Assembly (NCBI RefSeq): GCF_934190775.1
Contig: NZ_CAKPTG010000006.1
Coordinates: 1-64,000, forward strand
Direction: 5' to 3'
Length of the DNA: 64,000 nucleotides
From: an uncultured Phascolarctobacterium sp.
Lineage (GTDB): Bacteria; Bacillota; Negativicutes; Acidaminococcales; Acidaminococcaceae
Part shown: one piece after another, positions 18,245-26,978 of the stretch
Numbering within the stretch: the stretch's first letter is position 1
Layout: the number at the start of each line of letters is the position of its first letter
Notes under the pieces: model-generated
Told to the model about the DNA's origin: nothing
The model's input: only the letters and a program-made list of their open reading frames with translations
Database searches by the model: none
Program-made: the position numbers and the translations under genes

Positions 18245-18298
18245 GTACTATGTATCATTGATTTTTTTAAAATCAAGTTATTCACTTTTCCTGCCAAA

Positions 18299-18382
18299 TT
18301 TATCCCGATAATTTCCCACTTATCCCCAGCTTTTCACAAAAGTTATCCACAGTGTGCATAACTTTTGTGGATTGGTGGATAA
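18299..18382. other. Cluster of DnaA boxes
   Basis: Within 84 bp there are six matches to the 9-mer TTATCCACA or its reverse complement. One is perfect (18343-18351). Two have 8/9 matches (18320-18328; 18374-18382 reverse). One is TTATGCACA in reverse (18353-18361), which fits TTATNCACA. Two are weaker (7/9) at 18300-18308 and 18366-18374. AT-rich DNA flanks both sides. This is the density expected of a replication origin or a DnaA-titrating or DnaA-regulated site. No dnaA, dnaN or rpmH gene is nearby, so its role is open. Confidence 0.7.
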
Positions 18383-18469
18383 AAGCTATGCATTTCCTTT
18401 ATAAAAATCTGCTCAACAATAAACGTTTCCGCCTCCTGCCTATTATTCCACGTGTACAGCCTTCGCTAT

Positions 18470-18498
18470 TTGACTTATTGGCAATAATAGCATATAAT
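18470..18498 (+). promoter_or_regulatory. Promoter of the Rrf2 regulator
   Basis: TTGACT (18470-18475), a 17-nt spacer and a perfect TATAAT (18493-18498), 51 nt before the start codon. The DnaA-box cluster ends about 90 nt upstream. Confidence 0.8.
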
Positions 18499-18549
18499 TT
18501 AAGTAGGTTTACAGATAATTACCCAGTTCAACTCAAAGGTGGAGAAACA

Positions 18550-18987
18550 ATGAAAATATCAACTAAAGGACGCTATGCCCTGCGTATGATGCTGGATCTG
18601 GCAGAGCATCAGCAGGATGGCTTTGTTGCCCTCAAGGACATTGCCGCAAGACAAAACATTTCCAAAAAATATCTGGAGCAAATTGTTCCTATTCTGAATA
18701 AATCAAATTTCCTACAGGCCAACCGTGGCTTTCAGGGTGGATACCGTCTAGTCAACGCACCGCGTGAGTATACTGTCGGCAGCATCCTGCGCCTGACAGA
18801 AGGCAACCTTACGCCAGTAGCCTGTCTGGACTTTAACCCTGTAGGCTGCGAACGCCGCGATGAATGCATCACGCTGCCGCTGTGGCAGGGACTGAGCAAG
18901 GTTATTGCGGATTACCTGGATAACATCACTCTGCAGGATATCCTTGACAATTACAAAGCGCGCAGCATTGATAATTATTCGATTTAA
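18550..18987 (+). CDS. Rrf2 family transcriptional regulator (CymR/IscR-like)
   Basis: ATG 18550 (MKISTKGRYALRMM) follows GGTGGAG. The 145-residue protein has the Rrf2 winged helix with ISKKYLEQI and GGYRL. Three cysteines are arranged CLDFNPVGCERRDEC (C-X7-C-X5-C), close to but not identical with the Fe-S ligands of IscR. It could sense Fe-S status (IscR) or cysteine supply through CysK (CymR). Its neighbours cysK and the desulfurase nifS fit either. Both neighbours have candidate promoters in the next intergenic region and are plausible targets. Confidence 0.85.
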   Translation: MKISTKGRYALRMMLDLAEHQQDGFVALKDIAARQNISKKYLEQIVPILNKSNFLQANRGFQGGYRLVNAPREYTVGSILRLTEGNLTPVACLDFNPVGCERRDECITLPLWQGLSKVIADYLDNITLQDILDNYKARSIDNYSI

Positions 18988-18994
18988 TGCTTAC

Positions 18995-19024
18995 CCGCCG
19001 GTTGCATAACGCCGGCGGTTTTTT
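18995..19024 (+). terminator. Terminator of the Rrf2 gene
   Basis: CCGCCGG (18995-19001) pairs with CCGGCGG (19012-19018), followed by six T residues. Confidence 0.85.
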
Positions 19025-19036
19025 GCGCTCTAAATT

Positions 19037-19068
19037 AAAGAAAGCAGTCCGCGCAGACTGCTTTCTTT
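19037..19068. terminator. Terminator of cysK
   Basis: AAAGAAAGCAGTC and GACTGCTTTCTTT form a 13-bp stem with U-runs on both strands; it lies 38 nt beyond the cysK stop. Confidence 0.85.
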
Positions 19069-19105
19069 TGGTTAGGAAATGGGATGTGATATGTATTTTA
19101 TCTGC

Positions 19106-20035
19106 TTATTCAGCAAATAACGGAGTGGAGAGATAACGCTCGCCGGTATCAGGCAGCAACGCTACGATAACCTTGCCCTTGTTTTCCGGACGTTTTGCCA
19201 GCAGCGTTGCCGCATAAACAGCAGCACCGGAGGAAATGCCTACCAGCACGCCTTCCTTATGGGCAATAGTACGACCGGTTTTGAAGGCATCCTCATTTTC
19301 AACAGCAATGATTTCATCATAAACCTTAGTATCCAAAGTGTCAGGAACGAAGCCTGCACCAATGCCCTGAATTTTATGCGGACCGGCAACACCTTTGGAA
19401 AGTACCGGGGAACCTGCAGGCTCTACAGCAACAACCTTCACATTTGGATTTTGGGATTTCAGGTATTCGCCTACACCGGAAACAGTACCACCGGTACCTA
19501 CACCGGCAACAAAGATATCAACCTTGCCTTCGGTATCCTGCCAGATTTCCGGACCGGTAGAGGCTCTGTGGGTTGCAGGGTTAGCAGGATTGGTAAACTG
19601 ACTGGGGATAAAGCTGTTCGGAGTGCTTTCTGCCAGCTCCTGAGCTTTGGCAATCGCACCCTTCATACCCTTAGCACCGTCAGTCAGTACCAGCTGTGCG
19701 CCATAAGCCTTCAGCAGGTTACGACGTTCAACACTCATGGTTTCAGGCATAGTCAAAATGATTTTGTAACCGCGGGCAGCAGCTACGGATGCCAGACCGA
19801 TACCGGTGTTGCCGCTGGTGGGCTCAATAATAGTAGCCCCCGGCTTCAAAGCACCTTTAGCCTCTGCATCATCAATCATAGCCTTCGCAATTCTATCTTT
19901 GACGCTGCCAGCGGGATTGAAGTATTCCAGTTTACCCAGAATCTTTGCTTCCAGCTTGTTTTCAGCTTCGTAGTTTTTCAGCTCCAGCAGCGGAGTGCCG
20001 CCAATCAAATCAGTAATGCTAGTATAAATTGCCAT
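19106..20035 (-). CDS. cysK: Cysteine synthase A (O-acetylserine sulfhydrylase)
   Basis: ATG 20035 (MAIYTSITDLIGG) is chosen because AAGGAGCG lies upstream; a longer frame starts at 20059. The 309-residue PLP enzyme makes cysteine from O-acetylserine and sulfide. The PLP lysine is in NPAGSVKDR, the substrate loop is PTSGNTGIGLA, and the phosphate loop is GVGTGGTVSGVG. It would consume sulfide made by the siroheme reductase at 36.8 kb. CysK can also be the metabolite-sensing partner of CymR in Firmicutes. Confidence 0.95.
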   Translation of the reverse strand: MAIYTSITDLIGGTPLLELKNYEAENKLEAKILGKLEYFNPAGSVKDRIAKAMIDDAEAKGALKPGATIIEPTSGNTGIGLASVAAARGYKIILTMPETMSVERRNLLKAYGAQLVLTDGAKGMKGAIAKAQELAESTPNSFIPSQFTNPANPATHRASTGPEIWQDTEGKVDIFVAGVGTGGTVSGVGEYLKSQNPNVKVVAVEPAGSPVLSKGVAGPHKIQGIGAGFVPDTLDTKVYDEIIAVENEDAFKTGRTIAHKEGVLVGISSGAAVYAATLLAKRPENKGKVIVALLPDTGERYLSTPLFAE

Positions 20036-20441
20036 AATAAATCGCTCCTTTGTCTTCATCTAATCAGTATATTATCGTTGTATAGTTTTTCTTTCTTATA
20101 TTAACAGGTAACCAGAGTCAACATCGTGTATCAAAATGCAAGCTTTTCATTAGTATAATCCCTCATTTTCTCTGTTTTGTAATCTCTAGTAATCATAGTT
20201 GATTTATAGGTATTATTATACTGATTTTTTTCTGCCTGTCAACAAAAAGAATTAAAATTTTCTTCGCTTGACAAAAAAGCAGTCGTACTGTACCATATGA
20301 AACATATTAAGACAGTAGGAATTAAATTTTACTCAAAATACGCCTCAAAAAGACGCTGACTCTGTAAATATCGCGCCAGTAAGCGTATAATAGAAAAGTA
20401 AAAGCAGGATTTCCGCTATTGAAGGAGAATGTTTTACTATT
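20036..20441. promoter_or_regulatory. Divergent promoter region, cysK / nifS
   Basis: For cysK (minus strand): TTGACA (20237-20242), a 16-nt spacer and TATAAT (20215-20220); the leader is then about 170 nt long. For nifS (plus strand): TTGACA (20268-20273), a 17-nt spacer and TACCAT (20291-20296). The two -35 boxes are 25 bp apart, so one bound regulator such as the Rrf2 protein could affect both. I see no clear riboswitch fold in the long cysK leader. Confidence 0.65.
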
Positions 20442-21584
20442 ATGAAGCAATTTATCTATGTAGATAATGCAGCTACAACTAAAATGAGTGACGTTGCCGT
20501 CAAGGCAATGCTGCCCTATCTTCAGGAAATATATGCCAATGCATCCAGTGTGCACCTTTTAGGCCAGCAAAGCGCCGCTGCGCTTTTCCGCGCGCGCCAG
20601 CAGGTAGCGCAGGTACTGAACTGTGCGCCGAAGGAGCTTTTCTTTACCTCCGGCGGCAGCGAAGCAGATAACCAGGCGCTTATCAGCGCTGCGGCTATTG
20701 GCAAAAAGCAGGGCAAATGCCACATCGTTTCCACTGATATGGAGCATCACGCTATTTTGCATACGCTTGAAGCGTTGGAAGCGCAAGGCTTTACAGTGAC
20801 GCTGCTGCGCCCGCAGGCTGACGGCATCGTCACCGCCGCACAGGTAGCAGAAGCTATTACAAATACCACCTGCCTAGTTTCCGTCATGTACGCCAACAAT
20901 GAAACCGGTGCCATCCAGCCTATCCGCGAAATCGGTGCTCTCTGCCGCAAGCGCGGCGTGCTTTTCCATACCGACGCTGTGCAGGCCGCAGGCCATCTTG
21001 CTATCGACGTACAGCACGATAATATCGATATGCTTTCGCTTTCCGCGCACAAATTCCATGGACCTAAAGGCATTGGTTTGTTATTTGCCAAAAGCAGCTT
21101 TCAGCTTACAAGTCTTATCCGTGGCGGCGGTCAGGAGCGCGGCAAGCGCGCCGGTACAGAAAATCTTCCCGGCATCATCGGTCTCGCCGCAGCGCTTAAG
21201 GACGCACAGGAAAATATGCAGCAAAACACTGCTTATATCACAGGCCTGCGCGATGCTCTGCGCAACGGTTTAGATAAAATTGACGGCGCAAGCTTTAACG
21301 GCAACCGCGAGCACTGCCTGCCCGGTACAATCAACTACAGCTTTCAGGGCGTAAACGGCGAAGCTTTGCTTTCACTGCTTTCCAATGAAGGTATCTGCTG
21401 CTCGTCCGGCTCCGCCTGCTCCGCAGGCTCGCTTGAGCCCAGCCATGTACTGCTCGCCCTCGGCCTGAGCCACGAAACAGCACAAAGCGCCCTGCGCTTT
21501 TCGCTGTGCGAATACAATACCATGGACGAAGTTCGGATAATCATCACTAAAGTTGCAGAAGCGGTAAACCGCTTACGGAGGTAA
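20442..21584 (+). CDS. Cysteine desulfurase (NifS/IscS family)
   Basis: The 380-residue PLP enzyme releases sulfur from cysteine as a persulfide. It shows VDNAATTKMSDVA at the start, TSGGSEADNQAL, a PLP lysine in SLSAHKFHGPKGIG and the catalytic Cys loop GICCSSGSACSAGS. The loop is of the NifS/IscS type, class I. It is the first gene of an operon with hydE and mnmA, so the likely sulfur acceptors are MnmA for tRNA thiolation and Fe-S assembly. Ribosome site GAAGGAG. Confidence 0.92.
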   Translation: MKQFIYVDNAATTKMSDVAVKAMLPYLQEIYANASSVHLLGQQSAAALFRARQQVAQVLNCAPKELFFTSGGSEADNQALISAAAIGKKQGKCHIVSTDMEHHAILHTLEALEAQGFTVTLLRPQADGIVTAAQVAEAITNTTCLVSVMYANNETGAIQPIREIGALCRKRGVLFHTDAVQAAGHLAIDVQHDNIDMLSLSAHKFHGPKGIGLLFAKSSFQLTSLIRGGGQERGKRAGTENLPGIIGLAAALKDAQENMQQNTAYITGLRDALRNGLDKIDGASFNGNREHCLPGTINYSFQGVNGEALLSLLSNEGICCSSGSACSAGSLEPSHVLLALGLSHETAQSALRFSLCEYNTMDEVRIIITKVAEAVNRLRR

Positions 21585-21588
21585 AAAT

Positions 21589-22668
21589 ATGCTGTCAACA
21601 GCTGCCAATTTAATAAACAAGCTCACCTACGAGCATGACCTGAGCGACACAGAGCTGTTGACGCTGATAACAAGCACTGAACCGGACATCAACAAGCTGC
21701 TCGCCTGCGAAGCGGATAAACTCCGCCGTCAATATTACGGCGACAAAGTCTATATCCGCGGACTGATTGAATTCACCAATTACTGCAAAAACAACTGCTA
21801 CTACTGCGGTATCCGCGCAGGCAACAGCTGTGCGGAACGCTACCGTCTGACGCAGGAGGAAATCCTGGCCTGTTGCGCCGAAGGCTATAGGCTCGGCTTC
21901 CGCACCTTCGTGCTGCAGGGCGGCGAGGATGCGTATTATACAGACGACAAAATCTGCGCCATCGTCAGCGCCATTCGCAAGCAGCATCCGGACTGCGCCA
22001 TTACACTTTCCATCGGCGAAAAAAGCCGTGCCAGCTATCAGGCATACTTCGATGCAGGCGCCAACCGTTATCTGCTGCGCCACGAAACTGCAGACGTAGA
22101 GCATTACGCCAAGCTCCATCCTGCCAGCATGAGCCTGGAAAACCGCAAGCGCTGCCTGTTTGACCTCAAGGAAATCGGTTATCAGGTTGGCTCAGGCTTC
22201 ATGGTCGGCTCCCCCTACCAAACGCCGCAAAACCTTGTCAGCGACCTGCGCTTTCTGCAAAAGCTGCAGCCTGATATGATTGGCATAGGCCCCTATATTA
22301 CACACGAGCACACCCCGTTTAAGGATATGACAAGCGGTACGCTGGAGCAGACGCTACGCCTGCTTTCTATCCTGCGACTGCTCTTCCCTTACGCGCTGCT
22401 GCCTTCGACAACAGCGCTCGGCACCATCCATCCCAATGGACGCGAGCTGGGGCTGCAGGCCGGCGGCAACGTCGTAATGCCTAACCTTTCTCCGATAGGA
22501 GTACGCAAAAAATACGAGCTGTACGCCAACAAAATCTGTACCGGCGAGGAGGCAGCCCAATGCCGTGGCTGTCTGGAGGCACGCGTAAAAATAGCAGGCT
22601 ATAACATAGTAACCGACAGAGGCGATGTACGCCGCACTTTAGATAAACCAGAAGGAGAAAAATTATGA
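21589..22668 (+). CDS. hydE: [FeFe] hydrogenase maturase HydE (radical SAM)
   Basis: A 359-residue radical SAM protein with the cluster motif C66-X3-C70-X2-C73 in YCKNNCYYCGIRAGN. YRLTQEEIL, GFRTFVLQGGED and GVRKKYELYANK fit the HydE/BioB-like branch. Near the C-terminus Cys-X7-Cys-X2-Cys (CTGEEAAQCRGC) matches the spacing of the second cluster site known in Thermotoga HydE. HydE helps build the dithiomethylamine and iron part of the H-cluster. HydF, HydG and the hydrogenase are not in the window. It starts 4 nt after nifS and overlaps mnmA. Confidence 0.9.
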   Translation: MLSTAANLINKLTYEHDLSDTELLTLITSTEPDINKLLACEADKLRRQYYGDKVYIRGLIEFTNYCKNNCYYCGIRAGNSCAERYRLTQEEILACCAEGYRLGFRTFVLQGGEDAYYTDDKICAIVSAIRKQHPDCAITLSIGEKSRASYQAYFDAGANRYLLRHETADVEHYAKLHPASMSLENRKRCLFDLKEIGYQVGSGFMVGSPYQTPQNLVSDLRFLQKLQPDMIGIGPYITHEHTPFKDMTSGTLEQTLRLLSILRLLFPYALLPSTTALGTIHPNGRELGLQAGGNVVMPNLSPIGVRKKYELYANKICTGEEAAQCRGCLEARVKIAGYNIVTDRGDVRRTLDKPEGEKL

Positions 22669-23738
22669 ACAAAAAAGCACTAATCGCCATGAGCGGCGGC
22701 GTTGATTCCAGCGTTTCCGCATTGATGATGCTGGAGCAGGGCTACGAATGCACCGGCGTAACCATGAAGCTCTTTGCCAACGAGGATATCGGCGTTTCCA
22801 AAGCTAACAGCTGCTGCTCTATCGATGACGTAGCAGATGCCCGCAGCGTAGCTGCCAGCCTTGGTATGCCTTACTACGTTTTCAACTTTGCCGACCGCTT
22901 TGAGCGCGATGTTATCGACCGTTTCGTTGACGCTTACGTTAACGGCAGAACGCCTAACCCCTGCATTGACTGCAACCGCTATCTGAAATTCGACCAGCTC
23001 TTTGTACGTGCACAGGAGCTTGGCTGTGATTACGTTGTCACCGGCCACTATGCACAAATCAGCTATGACGAAGCAAAGGGACGCTACCTGCTGCGCAAGG
23101 CTGTTGACCCTCTGAAGGACCAGAGCTATGTGCTTTATTCACTCACACAGGAGCAGCTGGCACACGCTATGTTCCCTCTCGGAGGTCTGCATAAGACACA
23201 GGTGCGTGAAATTGCCGAAAAGCATGGCTTCGTCAACGCTCAAAAGCATGACAGCCAGGATATCTGCTTTATCCAGACCGGCACCTACGCTGATTTCATC
23301 GAAGCACGCTTGGGACGAAAATTCAAGCCCGGCAACTTCGTAGATGAAGCAGGCAACGTGCTTGGCAGACATAAAGGCATTATCCATTACACCGTAGGCC
23401 AGCGCAAAGGCCTAGGCCTGGCGCTGCCGCAGCCTATGTACGTTAAAGAGATTGACACCAAGAACAACGCTGTTATCCTTACGACAAACGAGGGATTGTT
23501 CACCAAAAATGTTACAGCCAAGAATATCAACCTCATTGACTGCGACGCTATCACCGAACCGCGCCGCGTGAAAGCACGCATCCGCTACCACCAGCAGGAG
23601 CAGTGGGCAACTGTTACCCAGCCTGACGCAGATACTCTGCAGCTCGTTTTCGACGAGCCTCAGCGCGCCATCACTAAAGGTCAGTCCGTTGTTATGTATG
23701 ACGGTGACGTAGTTGTCGGCGGCGGCACAATCGTATAA
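22665..23738 (+). CDS. mnmA: tRNA-specific 2-thiouridylase
   Basis: The 357-residue enzyme thiolates U34 of tRNA Lys, Glu and Gln. It has the PP-loop SGGVDSSVSA at about 10-19, the nucleophilic Cys in NPCIDCNRYLKF and the second catalytic Cys in HDSQDICFIQ. YTVGQRKGLG marks the central domain. The ATG overlaps the hydE stop (ATGA-type), so they are translationally coupled. The upstream desulfurase probably supplies its persulfide sulfur directly. Confidence 0.96.
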   Translation: MNKKALIAMSGGVDSSVSALMMLEQGYECTGVTMKLFANEDIGVSKANSCCSIDDVADARSVAASLGMPYYVFNFADRFERDVIDRFVDAYVNGRTPNPCIDCNRYLKFDQLFVRAQELGCDYVVTGHYAQISYDEAKGRYLLRKAVDPLKDQSYVLYSLTQEQLAHAMFPLGGLHKTQVREIAEKHGFVNAQKHDSQDICFIQTGTYADFIEARLGRKFKPGNFVDEAGNVLGRHKGIIHYTVGQRKGLGLALPQPMYVKEIDTKNNAVILTTNEGLFTKNVTAKNINLIDCDAITEPRRVKARIRYHQQEQWATVTQPDADTLQLVFDEPQRAITKGQSVVMYDGDVVVGGGTIV

Positions 23739-23772
23739 AGCTGTAAATCTGATAAAAAATGAAGCACATTAG

Positions 23773-23810
23773 AACGCGTAGAAGCATCGCTTTTACGCGT
23801 TTTTGTGTGC
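23773..23810 (+). terminator. Terminator of the nifS-hydE-mnmA operon
   Basis: AACGCGTA (23773-23780) pairs with TACGCGTT (23794-23801), followed by TTTT. Confidence 0.75.
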
Positions 23811-23920
23811 CAAAATTGCAGTCCGGATTATATTTTCGTTTCACTTTCATCTTCGCTTACGTTTCAAAACCAATACGCAAACGAAACGCAAATTTTTACG
23901 TCTCATTCTTGTTGCAACGC

Positions 23921-23954
23921 AAAAAAGAGCCGTGCCTGCGCACGACTCTTTTTG
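23921..23954. terminator. Terminator of rlmH operon
   Basis: AAAAAGAG-C-CGTGC and GCACG-A-CTCTTTTT form an almost perfect stem with a CTGC loop, 21 nt beyond the rlmH stop; it has U-runs in both directions. Confidence 0.85.
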
Positions 23955-23974
23955 CTTGGATTATTCTACTTATT

Positions 23975-24454
23975 TTACCAATGGTACTTTTCGCCTCTGC
24001 TGATTTTAAAAGCACGATAAATCTGCTCAATCAACAGCAGGCGAATCATCTGATGCGTAAAAGTCATTTTAGAAAAGCTCAGCGCCAAATCAGCACGCTT
24101 ACGCAACGCATCAGTATAGCCAAAGGCACCACCAATCACGAAAGTGATATGGCTGTTGCCGGCAAGCGCCAGCTCATCCAGCTTTGCCGCCAAATCCGGG
24201 CTGCTCAGCTGCTTACCAATGACATCCAACAAAATCACATAGGAATTTGCCGGAATAATTGCCAGCAGGCGCTGCGTTTCACGCTCCAGCACCTGCTGCT
24301 TTTCTGCCGGGGAAGGATTATCTGGCATACGCTCCTCATTAATCGCCAGTGTCTCCAGCTTGCAGAAGGGTGTCAGCCTTTTGCTGAATTCCTCTATCCC
24401 CGCAGTAAGATATTTTTCCTTAATTTTGCCTACACAGGCTATCGTTATCTTCAA
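23975..24454 (-). CDS. rlmH: 23S rRNA (pseudouridine1915-N3)-methyltransferase
   Basis: The 159-residue SPOUT methyltransferase has the standard length. Motifs include VGKIKEKYL at the N-terminus, YVILLDVIGKQLSS, the trefoil-knot SAM loop FVIGGAFGY and the C-terminal HQMIRLLLIEQIYRA then GEKYHW. It modifies helix 69 of the ribosome. Its start overlaps the htrA stop by 4 nt. The order walJ-htrA-rlmH is the classic Firmicutes arrangement downstream of walKR, although walKR is not here. Confidence 0.95.
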   Translation of the reverse strand: MKITIACVGKIKEKYLTAGIEEFSKRLTPFCKLETLAINEERMPDNPSPAEKQQVLERETQRLLAIIPANSYVILLDVIGKQLSSPDLAAKLDELALAGNSHITFVIGGAFGYTDALRKRADLALSFSKMTFTHQMIRLLLIEQIYRAFKISRGEKYHW

Positions 24455-25548
24455 TTGCCGTAATCCTTCGGAACCTCTTCCAATACCACAGTTCTGCTTT
24501 CTCTCTGACCGTTACGCATAATCACTACCTCGGCTCTTTCGCCTACCTTGCATTTAGACAGAGCAGTGCGCAGGTCAACAGCAGTCTTCACTTTGCTGCC
24601 ATTAAAGCTCAGGAGAATATCGCCGGGGCGGATGTCAGCCTTAGCTGCCGGGCTGCCGGGAACAACCTTCACAAGGAAGATGCCGCCATGCAGATCTATC
24701 TCAAAGCCATAACGGTTAGCAATTTCCTGATCCATCAGCGAAGCACCCAGATAAGGTCTTGCCACGCGACCGCGCTCTGCCAGCTCCTGCAGAATCGGTT
24801 TAGCTGTGTTGATAGGAATAGCAAAGCCAATGCCTTCAACACCGCTTACAGCAACCTTAGCACTGTTGATGCCTACTACCTCACCATCAGCATTGACCAA
24901 GGCACCACCACTGTTGCCGGGGTTGATTGCCGCATCAGTCTGAATCAGGTTAAACTTGCGCTCGCCTACTTCAATGCTGCGGTTCAAAGCACTGATAACG
25001 CCTGCAGTTACACTGCCGCGGAATTCCAGGCCCAGCGGATTGCCGATAGCAATTGCCGGTTCGCCAACCTGCAGGGTATCGCTGTCACCAAAGGTAGCAA
25101 CGGTAAGATTATCTGCATCAATCTTTACTACAGCCAAATCGGTTACAGCATCAGCGCCAAGAACTCTACCCTTAACAGTACGTCCGTCAGGCAGGCTGAC
25201 GATAATTTCCGAAGCGCCCTCAACTACATGGTTATTAGTCGCAATATAACCGGCCTTATCATAAATAACACCGCTGCCTGTACCGCGCTCCATCAGCTGC
25301 GTACGGTTAAAGAAGTCGCGCACATACGCCTTGTTGGTAATACCTACGACAGCAGGACCAACCTTCTTGGCTGCTGCTACAATCGGTGTATTGCGTGCCG
25401 CGCTCAGCTGCTGCTCAGTCTTGACAGCAGGCTTTTCATGCACTGCGGCAGAAGTTTTATTGTCGCCACAGCCGGCAACCAGAATTGCCGCACCTAAAAG
25501 GCCACAGACAAAAATATTAGCTGATTTTTTCCAGATACTCTTATTCAT
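24451..25548 (-). CDS. htrA: HtrA/DegP-type serine protease with PDZ domain, predicted lipoprotein
   Basis: The 365-residue protein begins with a signal segment ending ILVAGC, a lipobox, so it is probably lipid-anchored outside the inner membrane. The trypsin-like triad is His in ATNNHVVEG, Asp in VTDLAVVKI and Ser in NPGNSGGAL. A single PDZ domain occupies about 275-360 (RPGDILLSFNGSKV). It degrades or refolds damaged envelope proteins. Ribosome site AAGGAG; 13 nt after walJ. Confidence 0.93.
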   Translation of the reverse strand: MNKSIWKKSANIFVCGLLGAAILVAGCGDNKTSAAVHEKPAVKTEQQLSAARNTPIVAAAKKVGPAVVGITNKAYVRDFFNRTQLMERGTGSGVIYDKAGYIATNNHVVEGASEIIVSLPDGRTVKGRVLGADAVTDLAVVKIDADNLTVATFGDSDTLQVGEPAIAIGNPLGLEFRGSVTAGVISALNRSIEVGERKFNLIQTDAAINPGNSGGALVNADGEVVGINSAKVAVSGVEGIGFAIPINTAKPILQELAERGRVARPYLGASLMDQEIANRYGFEIDLHGGIFLVKVVPGSPAAKADIRPGDILLSFNGSKVKTAVDLRTALSKCKVGERAEVVIMRNGQRESRTVVLEEVPKDYGN

Positions 25549-25561
25549 CTGTATCCACTCC

Positions 25562-26380
25562 TTATTTAAAATCTAAGACTGCCGGCAGCGGACTATCTGC
25601 CACTACCCTGTTTTGGGCAGCTACAAAAAGCTCTGTTTCCTGCAGGCGGTTATTATCATGTAAAATATTCTGCACCGTATCCTGCGCCAGCTGTGGCAGG
25701 TTATTGTGTTCACTCAGGTGCGCCAGCACAATATGCTCTGGCAAACGCTCAAGCTCTGTCAGAAAATGTCCGGCAGTATCATTGGATAAATGTCCCAGCG
25801 TACTCAAGATACGCTGCTTCAGCTGACGCGGATAAGGACCGTTTTTCAGCATTTCCACATCATGATTAGCCTCCAGGACCAATGCACTGCTGCCTGCAAC
25901 AGCCTCACGTATAGTATCAGTCACAAAGCCTGCATCCGTAAGATAGGTGCACTTAGAACCATTGCTGCGGCTCGTAAAGGTGTAACCGTGCGGGTCTGCA
26001 GCATCATGTGGTATGCTGAAGCTCTGCACCTCCACATCACCGCAAAGCAGGCGGTTATTGTCAATAAGACGACAGTTCTGACGCACCAGCTTGCTGTCCT
26101 TCGCCAGCAATGCCCGCCAGGTAAGTGCACTGCTATATACAGGCACCTGATAATTTTTTAAAAAGGTTGCCAGCCCGCGCACATGGTCGACATGCTCATG
26201 TGTAATAAACACGCCATCCAGCTCGTCTACGCTGACGCCTATTTCCTTCATTCTTGTAGTCAACGCTCTGCAGCTGATACCTATATCAACCAAAAAGCGC
26301 TGGTTTGCTGTGCTTATCAAGGCAGCATTCCCCTTGCTGCCGCTGGCCAGCATGACTATCTGAAAGTCGTTTAGCACCAA
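25562..26380 (-). CDS. walJ: Metallo-beta-lactamase fold hydrolase, WalJ/YycJ family
   Basis: The likely start is TTG 26380, 7 nt after AGGAG, with GTG next to it. The 272-residue protein has the MBL motif THEHVDHVRG, SGSKGNAALI near the N-terminus and later conserved His residues (LEANHD, LAHLSEHN). WalJ homologues have 5'-3' exonuclease activity and affect mutation rate and cell-division coordination. Its place ahead of htrA and rlmH supports the assignment. Confidence 0.9.
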   Translation of the reverse strand: MVLNDFQIVMLASGSKGNAALISTANQRFLVDIGISCRALTTRMKEIGVSVDELDGVFITHEHVDHVRGLATFLKNYQVPVYSSALTWRALLAKDSKLVRQNCRLIDNNRLLCGDVEVQSFSIPHDAADPHGYTFTSRSNGSKCTYLTDAGFVTDTIREAVAGSSALVLEANHDVEMLKNGPYPRQLKQRILSTLGHLSNDTAGHFLTELERLPEHIVLAHLSEHNNLPQLAQDTVQNILHDNNRLQETELFVAAQNRVVADSPLPAVLDFK

Positions 26381-26491
26381 GCCTTCACTCCTATCAATAT
26401 AACATCTTTATTATAGCAAATTCATAAACTTCTATTGTGGCATTTTCGTAAAAATAAGTCTACAAAATTCTGACATAACTGCCCAATATAT

Positions 26492-26535
26492 AAAGAAAAG
26501 TGTACCAATCAGCTAAATAATCGGTACACTTCTTT
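26492..26535 (-). terminator. Terminator after the Fur/PerR gene
   Basis: AAGTGTACC and GGTACACTT form a 9-bp stem; on the minus strand TTTTCTTTA follows. It lies just past the fur-like stop. Confidence 0.75.
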
Positions 26536-26540
26536 ATAAT

Positions 26541-26972
26541 TTAATGCAATCTTGAGCACTTCGGACACAGGCCAAAGAAATAGAACTGACGGCTGCTGAT
26601 AGTGTAACCGCTCTGCTTTTCTACCTCATTTGTCAGCTGCAGCTTGACGCCCTCGTCCATCAGCGCATCATCTACTGCCCCGCATTTCAAGCAGCGCAGA
26701 TGATAATGCTCACTGACATCGGCATCATAGCGGAAGCTGTCCTCGCCTGTATTCAGAATCTGGATAACGTTGATATCATGCAGAATTTCTACGGTTTTAT
26801 ACACCGTAGCAAAGCTCATAGCAGGAAACTTCGGCTGCAGCTTATTGAACAGCATCTCTGCATTCGGATGCCACGTTTCATCAGCCAAGGCTTCATAAAC
26901 AGCAAGTCTTTGAGGGGTGACCTTATAGCCACGCTCGCGCAACAGGTTGGTTAATTCCTGACTTGTAAGCAT
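26541..26972 (-). CDS. Fur family regulator (PerR/Fur-like)
   Basis: A 143-residue metalloregulator with an N-terminal winged helix (KVTPQRLAVYEAL, ATVYKTVEIL) and a C-terminal dimer domain. Two CXXC pairs (CLKCG and CPKCS) form the structural zinc site. The sensing-site candidates are WHPNAE, the Asp in RYDADVSEHYHLRC and its His pair, a pattern shared with PerR. Peroxide or iron sensing cannot be separated by eye. It is the last gene after fakA (6-nt gap). If PerR-like, the rubrerythrin at 10 kb is a plausible target, although no classical PerR box was seen there. Confidence 0.85.
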   Translation of the reverse strand: MLTSQELTNLLRERGYKVTPQRLAVYEALADETWHPNAEMLFNKLQPKFPAMSFATVYKTVEILHDINVIQILNTGEDSFRYDADVSEHYHLRCLKCGAVDDALMDEGVKLQLTNEVEKQSGYTISSRQFYFFGLCPKCSRLH

Positions 26973-26978
26973 ATTTCA

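Noticed and set aside
26541..26972. Zinc uptake regulator Zur
   Set aside because: Not excluded, but the Asp in RYDADVSEHYHLRC and the overall pattern look more like PerR/Fur; kept as Fur family without a firm subfamily.
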